Assembly: GCA_012837655.1 (NCBI GenBank)
Contig: DUQT01000028.1
Location: 1 to 11,785 of the forward strand
DNA length: 11,785 nt
Direction: 5' to 3'
Source of the DNA: Actinomyces sp.
GTDB lineage: Bacteria > Actinomycetota > Actinomycetes > Actinomycetales > Actinomycetaceae
Positions 1-6,200 of this stretch are shown piece after piece. The first letter of the stretch is position 1. Each line of letters opens with the position of its first letter. A program made the translations under genes and the position numbers. The notes beneath the pieces are model-generated. The model saw only the letters and a program-made list of their open reading frames with translations. It was not told the origin of the DNA and ran no database searches.

Positions 1-326
1 ACAAGCCGACTTACGCACCGCACATTGACCAAGGCGACTTTGTCATCATCATTAACGCTGACAAGATTGGTCTGACCGGTAATAAGCTTGACCAGAAAAT
101 GGCTTACCGCCACTCCGGATTCCCGGGTGGTCTGAAGTCCATCTCTTATCGCGAACTACTCGCGAAGTACCCCGAGCGCGCTGTTGAGAAGGCAGTTCGC
201 GGGATGCTTCCCCATAACAAACTCGGCAGTCAGCAACTGAAGAAGCTCAAGGTCTACCGTGGCTCTGAGCACCCGCATGCTGCACAGAAGCCGATTCCCT
301 ACGAGATCACCCAGGTCGCCCAGTAA
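1..326 (+). CDS. rplM: 50S ribosomal protein L13, 3' part (partial at window start)
   Basis: This is the last 107 codons of ribosomal protein L13, an early-assembling protein of the large ribosomal subunit. The reading frame is open from position 3, and the N-terminal third (about 40 of the usual ~147 residues) lies before the window. Family hallmarks are visible: the 'GDFVIIINADKIGLTGNK' stretch, then the 'YRHSGFPGGLK' segment, then 'AVRGMLPHNKLG', and the C-terminal 'LKVYRGSEHPHAAQKP' block. The ATG at 99 is internal (methionine in 'QKMAYRH') and is not the true start. The gene is followed 44 bp later by rpsI, the standard bacterial L13-S9 pair that is normally co-transcribed. No terminator separates them. 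Identification is very secure. Confidence 0.97.
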   Translation, partial: KPTYAPHIDQGDFVIIINADKIGLTGNKLDQKMAYRHSGFPGGLKSISYRELLAKYPERAVEKAVRGMLPHNKLGSQQLKKLKVYRGSEHPHAAQKPIPYEITQVAQ

Positions 327-370
327 GCGCCCAGCGCTGTGGACGCCAGTAAGTAAGACTGAGGAGAACT

Positions 371-862
371 GTGGCTGAGACCACCGAAACTGACGTGCTG
401 GAAGAGGAGAACGCCCCCAGCTCGTACACATCTGAAACCGAGTCCGTCGAAGCGGGCTCCGGCCAGTCGATCACCGCTCCAGGCCACGGCCTAGGACGCC
501 GCAAGCGCGCAATCGCTCGCGTTCGTCTAGTTCCGGGCACCGGCGAGTGGAAGGTCAATGGCCGTACGCTTGACGACTACTTCCCGAACAAGCTGCACCA
601 GCAGCTGGTTCGCTCACCTTTTGTTCTGTTGAACCTTGAAGGCCGTTTCGACGTTGTCGCCCGCATCAACGGTGGCGGCGCATCCGGCCAGGCAGGTGCC
701 CTTCGTCTGGGCATTGCACGCGCCCTCAATGCTATTGACCGCGATGCAAACCGTCCGGCGCTGAAGAAGGCAGGCTTCCTAACTCGTGACGCACGCGCCA
801 CGGAGCGTAAGAAGGCTGGTCTTAAGAAGGCACGTAAGGCACCGCAGTACTCGAAGCGTTAA
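371..862 (+). CDS. rpsI: 30S ribosomal protein S9
   Basis: S9 is a small-subunit ribosomal protein whose basic C-terminal tail reaches the P-site tRNA. The product is 163 aa. The conserved core begins near residue 42 with 'GRRKRAIARVRL', continues through 'GRTLDDYFP' and 'GGGASGQAGALRLGIARAL', and ends in the diagnostic 'RKAPQYSKR'. About 40 acidic residues precede the core (rich in Glu, Thr and Ser). Such an N-terminal extension is usual in actinobacterial S9 and absent from the ~130-aa E. coli protein. The start is a GTG at 371, supported by a GAGGAG ribosome binding site at 361-366. Any later start would cut into or remove the extension. The gene lies 44 bp after rplM and is closed by a strong terminator at 886-920. 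Confidence 0.97.
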   Translation: MAETTETDVLEEENAPSSYTSETESVEAGSGQSITAPGHGLGRRKRAIARVRLVPGTGEWKVNGRTLDDYFPNKLHQQLVRSPFVLLNLEGRFDVVARINGGGASGQAGALRLGIARALNAIDRDANRPALKKAGFLTRDARATERKKAGLKKARKAPQYSKR

Positions 863-885
863 GCTTTGGTGTCAACTTCGACACG

Positions 886-920
886 AAACGCCCCACACAC
901 TTGTCGTGTGGGGCGTTTCT
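886..920 (+). terminator. Rho-independent terminator of the rplM-rpsI operon
   Basis: A perfect 13-bp stem (886-898 pairing with 906-918, AAACGCCCCACAC against GTGTGGGGCGTTT) encloses a 7-nt loop. The GC-rich core is flanked by an A run on the 5' side and a T run on the 3' side, and it begins 23 bp after the rpsI stop codon. It is symmetrical enough to work in both directions, but no minus-strand gene approaches it, so the plus-strand role is the natural one. Confidence 0.92.
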
Positions 921-939
921 AATTCGAGCGCTTATATTA

Positions 940-970
940 TTGACTAATAGATCTTTCGTGTAAGTAGTTA
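940..970 (+). promoter_or_regulatory. Possible glmM promoter
   Basis: The 126-bp gap between the rpsI terminator and glmM must hold the glmM promoter, because the upstream operon is terminated. A TTGACT box at 940-945 matches the -35 consensus in 5 of 6 bases. The partner -10 is unclear: TAGTTA at 965-970 gives a long 19-bp spacer, and TAAGTA at 961-966 gives a short 15-bp one. The surrounding 928-972 stretch is notably AT-rich compared with the rest of the window. The remainder of the gap (972-1034) has no recognisable signal. Confidence 0.35.
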
Positions 971-1046
971 AACGCGCCGACTGTGGCGCCTTCGGGTGCC
1001 TTGTTGAGGATCCAAAGTTTGGTCGGCGCTGGATGGAAGGAACACT

Positions 1047-2399
1047 ATGCCACGAATGTTTGGCACGGACGGTGTGCGCGGGCTCGCGAACCGGGATATC
1101 ACCCCTTCACTTGCTTTGGAGCTGGGTGAGGCTGCGGCTCGTTACGTGGCACGTACACGCGCCGAGTACGGCGATACGGTGAAGCCAAAGGCGCTGATCG
1201 CTCGAGATACGCGCATTTCTGGTGAGTTCTTGGATCACGCCCTCGCTGCCGGACTGGCTGCGGCGGGTATGGATGTGACGCGGGTTGGTGTTGCAACAAC
1301 TCCGATGCTTGCCTACTTGACTGCGACCGAGGACGTGGCTTTGGGCGCGATGATTTCTGCGTCGCACAATCCGATGCAGGATAACGGTATTAAGTTCTTC
1401 GCTCACGGTGGCTTCAAGTTGGAGGATCGTGCGGAGGACGCTATTGAGAAGCTGATGAGCGAGCCGTGGGAACGCCCGATCGGTGATAGCGTCGGCGACA
1501 TTGAGTTTGATGACTCGCGCGCAGAGGCCGCCTACATTGAGCACCTGGTGCAGGCATGCGGAACTTCGCTTCGTGGCCTGCGCATCGCTGTTGACGCGGC
1601 GAATGGTGCGGCATCAAAGCTGGGGCCGGAGGCTCTTCGTGAGGCCGGCGCCGACGTGGTTGTAATCAACGCATCCCCTGACGGTGTGAACATCAACCAG
1701 GATTGCGGTTCCACCCACCCCGAACAGCTGCAGGCCTTGACTGTCGCGTCCAAGTCTGATTTCGGCGTTGCCTTTGACGGGGATGCCGACCGCTGTCTAG
1801 CAGTAGATTCAGAGGGCAACCTGATCGACGGCGATAAGATTATGGGCGCGCTCGCGGTCGATTTCCGTCGCCGTGGCAAGCTTGCGAAGGACACCCTGGT
1901 AGTGACCGTTATGTCGAACCTGGGTCTGCTCCTAGCAATGGAAGAGCAGGGCATTAACACCGTTCAGACCGCAGTTGGTGACCGCTACGTCCTCGAAAAT
2001 ATGCGCGAAAACGGATATACGCTGGGCGGCGAGCAGTCCGGTCACGTGATCGCGAGCCACCACGCCACAACTGGTGACGGCGTGCTGACCGCGCTGCTTC
2101 TGGCGCGCACTTTGAAGGAAACGAATCGCAGCTTGGCTGACGCGACGAGCTTCATTAAGCGTTTGCCGCAGATCCTGGTGAACGTTCCCGGCGTTGACAA
2201 GCGCCGCACGGATGACCCGGTCCTGCAAGCCGCTGTCGCGGAAGCCGAGCAGCGTCTGGGCAACACTGGCCGCGTCCTTTTGCGCCCGTCGGGCACGGAG
2301 CCGCTCGTGCGCGTGATGGTTGAAGCCGCCACGCAGGATCACGCCGATAAGGAAGCGTACAAGATCGCGGACGTAGTCAAGGAACGTCTGGCGCTTTAA
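1047..2399 (+). CDS. glmM: Phosphoglucosamine mutase
   Basis: GlmM interconverts glucosamine-6-phosphate and glucosamine-1-phosphate in the cytoplasm, supplying UDP-GlcNAc for peptidoglycan. The 450-aa length is typical. The N-terminus 'RMFGTDGVRG' is the GlmM signature that separates it from other phosphohexomutases. The phosphoserine loop 'ASHNP' places the catalytic serine at 106. The metal-binding 'DGDADR' loop spans 244-249. The sugar-binding 'GEQSGH' loop is at 328-333. The C-terminal phosphate-binding 'RPSGTEPLVRV' is at 413-423. All catalytic elements are intact. The ATG is preceded by GGAAGGA at 1035-1041. The gene follows rplM-rpsI, a common arrangement in Actinobacteria, but is transcriptionally separated by the terminator. 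It converges on coaA with about 200 bp between the two stops, and I could not find a good terminator there. Confidence 0.97.
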   Translation: MPRMFGTDGVRGLANRDITPSLALELGEAAARYVARTRAEYGDTVKPKALIARDTRISGEFLDHALAAGLAAAGMDVTRVGVATTPMLAYLTATEDVALGAMISASHNPMQDNGIKFFAHGGFKLEDRAEDAIEKLMSEPWERPIGDSVGDIEFDDSRAEAAYIEHLVQACGTSLRGLRIAVDAANGAASKLGPEALREAGADVVVINASPDGVNINQDCGSTHPEQLQALTVASKSDFGVAFDGDADRCLAVDSEGNLIDGDKIMGALAVDFRRRGKLAKDTLVVTVMSNLGLLLAMEEQGINTVQTAVGDRYVLENMRENGYTLGGEQSGHVIASHHATTGDGVLTALLLARTLKETNRSLADATSFIKRLPQILVNVPGVDKRRTDDPVLQAAVAEAEQRLGNTGRVLLRPSGTEPLVRVMVEAATQDHADKEAYKIADVVKERLAL

Positions 2400-2603
2400 C
2401 CAACGCAAATCGTCGCGCTGGGCTGGCCGCATTGCTACTGGTCCGCGTTACAGACTTCGCAGTTTGCACGTTGCAAGTTCTGCAGGTTCGGGCGACTCGA
2501 CCCGCGTCAGATTTTGATTTTGGAGGGCGTGCTTGGGAACGCTAATACTCGGGGTGGTGCGAAGGTGCTAAACCCGATGGAGAGGCGAGCCAGGCACGTC
2601 CTC
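2400..2603. other. Convergent glmM/coaA intergenic region
   Basis: These 204 bp lie between two converging genes and contain no plausible coding sequence. I see no strong hairpin followed by T residues in either direction, so termination here may be Rho-dependent. Two small structures are visible: an inverted repeat TTGCA-cgt-TGCAA at 2464-2476, and at 2517-2532 a diverged copy of the ATTTTCGAGGGCG motif that recurs in other intergenic regions of the window. Confidence 0.5.
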
Positions 2604-3575
2604 TTAAATTTTGCGTAGCTTCAAACTGGTTACGCGGTGGTCGGAACCTTTTCTGATGACTAGCGTTGCGCGGTCTCGGGTTGGTTCGATGTTGTCAACC
2701 AGGTTGGGTAGGTTGATTTTGCGCCAGATGGCGCGGGCGCGTTCGACGGCGTCTTCGTCGTCGAGGTTGGCGTAACTGCGGAAGTAGGACTGGTCTTCAA
2801 CGAAGGCTGTTCCGCGTAGTTTTAGGAAGCGGTTGATGTACCAGGCTTCGATGTCGGCGGGGTCGGCGTCGACGTAGATTGAGAAGTCGAAGTAGTCAGA
2901 AACTGCGACGGCACCCGTTTGGCCGACGGCAGTGCGGGCGGGTTGGAGGACGTTGAGGCCCTCGACGATGAGGATGTCGGGGCGGGAGACCACCTCGTAC
3001 TGGCCGGGAACGATGTCGTAGGACAGGTGCGAGTATACCGGCGCGTAGACTTCGTCTTTGCCGGATTTCACGGCGGACATGAACTCCATGAGTGCAATGC
3101 GGTCGTAGGATTCGGGGAATCCCTTCTTTTCCATGATGCCGCGTTCTTGCAAGACCTTGTTTGGATGTAGGAACCCGTCAGTCGCGATTAGTTGCACGCG
3201 TGGCGTGTGGGGCCAGCGTCGCAGGAGCTCGCGGAGAAGTCGCGCTGTGGAGGACTTTCCGACCGCAACCGAACCGGCCACGCCGATTATGAATGGGACC
3301 GCGGGGTGGTCAGGTTCGTGTAGGAAGTAGTGGCGGTCGCGACTCAACCTGCGACTCGAATCGACGTACATCTGAAGCAGGGCAGACACCGGCCGGTAAA
3401 TCGCGTCAACTTCGCGCAAATCAAGGGGGTCACCCAAACTTGAAATACGTTCAACGTCATGCGCCGTTAGGGGCAGCGGGGTTGAGTCTGCGAGTGAACG
3501 CCACGCTTCGCGCGAAAAATGCTCAAACGGTGACGGCTCCACTCGGTCGGAATCTACAGGCAGGTCGGAATACAC
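2604..3575 (-). CDS. coaA: Type I pantothenate kinase
   Basis: CoaA phosphorylates pantothenate with ATP, the first and usually controlling step of coenzyme A synthesis. The 323-aa product has the type I (P-loop) architecture. The Walker A loop 'GVAGSVAVGKSST' lies at 98-110 with Lys107, and 'ATDGF' follows at 131-135 with the probable catalytic Asp133. Further conserved blocks are 'KKGFPESYD' (150-158), 'YSHLSYDIVPG' (181-191), 'ILIVEGLNVLQ' (201-211) and the C-terminal 'RFLKLRGTAF' (249-258). The annotated start is a GTG at 3573-3575. It abuts a GAGGG tract at 3576-3580, too close for an ordinary ribosome binding site, so translation may begin at the GTG of codon 12 (Val12) or the mRNA may be unusual here. 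The conserved kinase core is unaffected. The gene is divergent from nnr. Confidence 0.95.
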   Translation of the reverse strand: MYSDLPVDSDRVEPSPFEHFSREAWRSLADSTPLPLTAHDVERISSLGDPLDLREVDAIYRPVSALLQMYVDSSRRLSRDRHYFLHEPDHPAVPFIIGVAGSVAVGKSSTARLLRELLRRWPHTPRVQLIATDGFLHPNKVLQERGIMEKKGFPESYDRIALMEFMSAVKSGKDEVYAPVYSHLSYDIVPGQYEVVSRPDILIVEGLNVLQPARTAVGQTGAVAVSDYFDFSIYVDADPADIEAWYINRFLKLRGTAFVEDQSYFRSYANLDDEDAVERARAIWRKINLPNLVDNIEPTRDRATLVIRKGSDHRVTSLKLRKI

Positions 3576-3650
3576 CCCTCTATCTTGCCTGAAAACGCGT
3601 GACTCTGTGTAGCGAGCGAGTTTTCGAGTGCGTGCAGACCACGCGACGCC

Positions 3651-3746
3651 GGCGAACCGGCTTCTGGACGCAGGGGCAAGCCCTTGACGCGATCGAGCTG
3701 GCTATCTGGACGCAGGCGCAAGCCAAGCGGCAATGGCGAACCGGCT
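3651..3746. repeat. Two interleaved direct-repeat pairs
   Basis: GGCGAACCGGCT occurs exactly at 3651-3662 and 3735-3746. Between those copies, TCTGGACGCAGGSGCAAGCC occurs at 3663-3682 and 3705-3724 with a single mismatch (G versus C). The order is A-B-B'-A', all on one strand, so the block is not a simple tandem duplication. The copies have spread apart or come from separate events. No coding function is apparent. Confidence 0.8.
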
Positions 3747-3811
3747 GCGCTAGGACCTCAAACCGTTCCTCGCCCTCGAATACTTCGTAAAATGGGATTG
3801 GACGTTGAGCC

Positions 3812-3852
3812 TTGAAATCCAGCCAAATGACGGTATCTAGCCAAGTGACGGT
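3812..3852 (+). promoter_or_regulatory. Candidate nnr promoter with tandem 14-bp repeat
   Basis: TTGAAA (3812-3817) and TATCTA (3834-3839) are separated by 16 bp, giving a reasonable sigma-70-like promoter about 20 bp before the nnr start. Superimposed on it are two copies of AGCCAARTGACGGT, at 3821-3834 and 3839-3852. They match at 13 of 14 positions and start 18 bp apart. The first copy fills the spacer and the second runs from the -10 to the nnr ribosome binding region, a placement suited to an operator. The promoter is inferred. The repeat is directly visible. Confidence 0.4.
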
Positions 3853-3860
3853 GGTTTGCC

Positions 3861-5570
3861 ATGTTGATTACCCGTAGCGTCGCAAAGATTAGGGAAGTTG
3901 AGGGCGCTGCTGTGGCAGCTGCCGAGACCGATGCGCTGATGGTCAAAGCCTCTGAGGGCGTTGCCGACGCGGCCAGGGACCTGCTTCGCGCCCCGGATTC
4001 TGATGAGCTCATCGTCGCGTTTGTGGGAGGCGGCGACAACGGGGGAGACGCCCTTTACGCTGCCGCGTTCCTTTCACTTGATGGGTACGAAGTTGAGGCG
4101 ATGCTGCTGACCGATCATCCCCATGAACGCGGTCTAGAAACGGCGCGCATGGCTGGCGTGCGGATGTTCAACTGTGAGGACGACACCGCCGATCAGGTTG
4201 TGGAACTCGCCAAAAGGGGCACCCTGTGGATTGACGGCATGGTCGGAACCGGAGTCCAGGGACAACTGCGCGAGCCCCTTCGAAGCATTATTGCCGGCTT
4301 GGAAAAAATACGGACAGACGCCCCCGAACCGCAGGTAATCAAGGGCCCGACCGGCGAGTCTGTCTACAAGCCGGGCGAAGCACCTCGCGACGAGCTTTCC
4401 AAAGCGCCGACCTACACTCGCCGTGTTGTAGCGATTGATGTTCACTCCGGCGTTGCCACCGATGACGGCAGCATCCCCGGACCCGCTCTGCGCGCCGACA
4501 TCGTCGTCACCATGGGCGCAGTCAAGCCCGCCCTCGTACTACCACCCGCGTCTTATTTGCATTCCGAAATTAGACTTGTCGATTTGGATTTGATTTTCGA
4601 GGACGAGGGCGAGACGCGCACGGTAAACCAGTCAGACTTTCTGGAAACCTATCCGGTCCCAGGGCCGCACGATCACAAGTACACGCGTGGGGTGGTGCGA
4701 CTGGTAACGGGTTCGGAGCAGTATCCCGGCGCAGCGGTTTTAGGCACGTTGGCTGCGCAAAATTCGGGCGTGGGCATGGTGAGGTTGGAGACGACGGATA
4801 CGCCGAACCTCTTGGCACTGCAGGCCGCGCCGGGAATTGTGCTTGGTCCGGGCCGTTCACAATCCATCGCAGTTGGATCTGGCATGGACCCGGAAGATCA
4901 GGAGACGCGCGAGCGCATTGATGTGGCGCTTTCTGATGCGGGTGCGGACAGGGTTCCGATCGTGATTGATGCGGGTGCTCTGGATGTTGCTGCTCGGATG
5001 GTAGCCGCGGGTGATGACTTCGCGGAGCTCGCAATATGGACGCCGCATGCGGGGGAGGCAGCGTCAGTCCTCTCGGTTTTGGATGACCGGAAGTGGAAGC
5101 GCAAAGAAGTTGAACAGGCGCCGCTGCTTGCCGCGCGAAAACTGGCGGAGCTAACCGGCGGAATCATTGTCCTCAAGGGCGGAACCACCCTGATAGCGGG
5201 GCCTAACGGCTTGGTTTATGTGCAGGCGCAAGCTCCCGCGTGGGCGGGCGTGGCTGGCAGCGGTGATGTGCTCACGGGCGTGATCGCCGCGCGGGTCGCC
5301 CAGCAGAAAGCACAGTTCGAACAGGACCCAGAGGCGTCCTCGAAGATTTCTTTGCAAGAGAAAACTAATCGGTACGTGCATGCGGTTGCAACGGCGGTGT
5401 GGCTACACGGAATGGCCGCGACGGCCGCGGCGGGATTGTCGTATGATTTCCCTGATAACCCGCTCGCCCAAAGGCATCCGAACGAGATCGGCGGACCGAT
5501 CGCCGCGATTGACATTGCGCGCGAACTACCGACCGTTCTAAAGCAGGCATTGAACCGTAAGGATCGGTAA
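3861..5570 (+). CDS. nnr: Bifunctional NAD(P)H-hydrate repair enzyme (epimerase / ADP-dependent dehydratase)
   Basis: The enzyme repairs hydrated NADH and NADPH: the N-terminal half epimerises R- and S-hydrates, and the C-terminal half dehydrates the S form using ADP. The product is 569 aa. In the epimerase half, the substrate loop 'GGGDNGGDAL' is at 56-65, the 'WIDGMVGTG' segment with Asp125 follows, and 'AIDVHSGVATDDG' is at 191-203. The dehydratase half starts near 265 and shows 'LVTGSEQYPGAAVLG' (281-295), 'TPHAGEA' (394-400), 'VLKGGTTLI' (437-445) and the nucleotide and catalytic loop 'GVAGSGDVLTG' (463-473) with Asp469. Residues ~150-187 form a hydrophilic insert before the 'AIDVHSG' strand, longer than in the E. 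coli protein as I remember it. The ATG at 3861 has only a weak GGTGG upstream. The gene stands alone between coaA and the GtrA gene. Confidence 0.93.
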   Translation: MLITRSVAKIREVEGAAVAAAETDALMVKASEGVADAARDLLRAPDSDELIVAFVGGGDNGGDALYAAAFLSLDGYEVEAMLLTDHPHERGLETARMAGVRMFNCEDDTADQVVELAKRGTLWIDGMVGTGVQGQLREPLRSIIAGLEKIRTDAPEPQVIKGPTGESVYKPGEAPRDELSKAPTYTRRVVAIDVHSGVATDDGSIPGPALRADIVVTMGAVKPALVLPPASYLHSEIRLVDLDLIFEDEGETRTVNQSDFLETYPVPGPHDHKYTRGVVRLVTGSEQYPGAAVLGTLAAQNSGVGMVRLETTDTPNLLALQAAPGIVLGPGRSQSIAVGSGMDPEDQETRERIDVALSDAGADRVPIVIDAGALDVAARMVAAGDDFAELAIWTPHAGEAASVLSVLDDRKWKRKEVEQAPLLAARKLAELTGGIIVLKGGTTLIAGPNGLVYVQAQAPAWAGVAGSGDVLTGVIAARVAQQKAQFEQDPEASSKISLQEKTNRYVHAVATAVWLHGMAATAAAGLSYDFPDNPLAQRHPNEIGGPIAAIDIARELPTVLKQALNRKDR

Positions 5571-5585
5571 GCGCTGAGCCATCCG

Positions 5586-5655
5586 GAAAGGTAGCTACCG
5601 CGCCATCATGGTACTGCGACGCAGGCCCGTTGCTTTGGCGAAAGGTAGTTACCGC
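5586..5655. promoter_or_regulatory. Paired palindromic sites upstream of the GtrA gene
   Basis: GAAAGGTAGYTACCGC occurs twice, at 5586-5601 and 5640-5655, differing by one base and spaced 54 bp apart. The core GGTAGCTACC (5590-5599) is a perfect 10-bp palindrome, and GGTAGTTACC (5644-5653) is the same with one imperfect pair. The second copy largely sits in the loop of a possible hairpin (CCCGTTGC at 5626-5633 with GC..AACGGG at 5654-5663, with a 2-nt bulge). Two spaced palindromes before a gene suggest a dimeric repressor or activator. The repeat is observed and the function is inferred. Confidence 0.5.
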
Positions 5656-5702
5656 AAAACGGGCGAGCAAAAACTGTAGAACTGTCTGAATCTAAGGACG
5701 AC

Positions 5703-6134
5703 ATGACCGAGGAATCCGCTTCCAAACAGCGTGAAAAAATAATTGATGCAACCACGTGGAAGTTCGCCTTTGTGGGAGTCATCAACACCATCGTGGGAAC
5801 TTCTGTCATGTTTTTGGCGTACAACTGGATCGGGCTTGGGTACTGGGTCTCGTCCGCGTTGAACTACATCATTGGTTCGATAGTTAGTTTCTTCCTGAAC
5901 AAATACTTCACATTCCAAAATAAGGAACGATCCTTCAAGCAGGTCGTTTTGTTCGTCGTGAACATAACCGTTTGCTACCTGTTGGCTTACGGAATGGCGA
6001 AGCCGATCATCTACAACCTGCTGTCCGGAGTGTCCGTGCAGGTAGCCGACAACGTCGCGATGGGGCTCGGCATGGTCCTGTTCGTCATCTTGAACTACGC
6101 CGGCCAGCGCTGGGTTGTTTTCCGCAAAAAGTAG
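5703..6134 (+). CDS. GtrA-family membrane protein
   Basis: The 143-aa protein is highly hydrophobic with four predicted membrane segments near residues 21-41, 47-66, 80-99 and 115-135. GtrA/DPMS-type proteins are thought to help move lipid-linked sugars (bactoprenol or polyprenyl phosphate glycosides) across the cytoplasmic membrane for glycosylation of surface polymers. Family features include 'FVGVINTIVG' in segment 1, the charged 'FFLNKYFTFQNKE' after segment 2 (63-75), and the C-terminal 'NYAGQRWVVFRKK' (131-143), which echoes the same aromatic-basic pattern. The start ATG has AAGGA at 5693-5697. Neighbouring genes include no glycosyltransferase that would name its substrate, so I give no gene symbol. 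It is preceded by paired palindromes and followed 66 bp later by alr. Family assignment is good, and the specific role is unknown. Confidence 0.82.
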   Translation: MTEESASKQREKIIDATTWKFAFVGVINTIVGTSVMFLAYNWIGLGYWVSSALNYIIGSIVSFFLNKYFTFQNKERSFKQVVLFVVNITVCYLLAYGMAKPIIYNLLSGVSVQVADNVAMGLGMVLFVILNYAGQRWVVFRKK

Positions 6135-6152
6135 CGCGGAAAACGGGCCTGT

Positions 6153-6194
6153 TTACCGTCTCGTGGTAAGTTTCCTAGCAGTAGGAATAGGAAG
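6153..6194 (+). promoter_or_regulatory. Two small inverted repeats and ribosome binding site before alr
   Basis: The 66-bp GtrA-alr gap carries TTACC-gtctcgt-GGTAA (6153-6169), immediately followed by TTCCTA-gcag-TAGGAA (6172-6187), and then the alr ribosome binding site AGGAAG (6189-6194). The second hairpin abuts the binding site and could affect alr translation, or the two repeats could be protein sites. No clear -35/-10 pair is visible, so alr may be transcribed together with the GtrA gene. Confidence 0.35.
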
Positions 6195-6200
6195 AAGACG

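Larger units (their letters stand above)
3576..3860. other. Repeat-rich divergent region between coaA and nnr
   Basis: This 285-bp stretch separates the starts of two divergent genes. Short open frames across it have no recognisable protein features. It contains two pairs of direct repeats, two opposed copies of a TTCGAGGGCG-like motif (3621-3636 on plus, 3768-3783 on minus), and, close to nnr, a tandem 14-bp repeat over a candidate promoter. The part nearest coaA (3576-3620) shows no convincing -35/-10 pair on the minus strand. Confidence 0.55.

Noticed and set aside
1107..1544. Long minus-strand open frame inside glmM (and similar ones in coaA, nnr, alr and tsaE)
   Set aside because: These are opposite-strand or shifted-frame shadows of well-supported genes in GC-rich DNA. 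They lack ribosome binding sites and recognisable motifs.
2486..2510. GGTTCGGGCGACTCGACCC stretch resembling a tRNA T-arm
   Set aside because: No acceptor, anticodon or D-arm pairing can be built around it, and the T-loop sequence is wrong.
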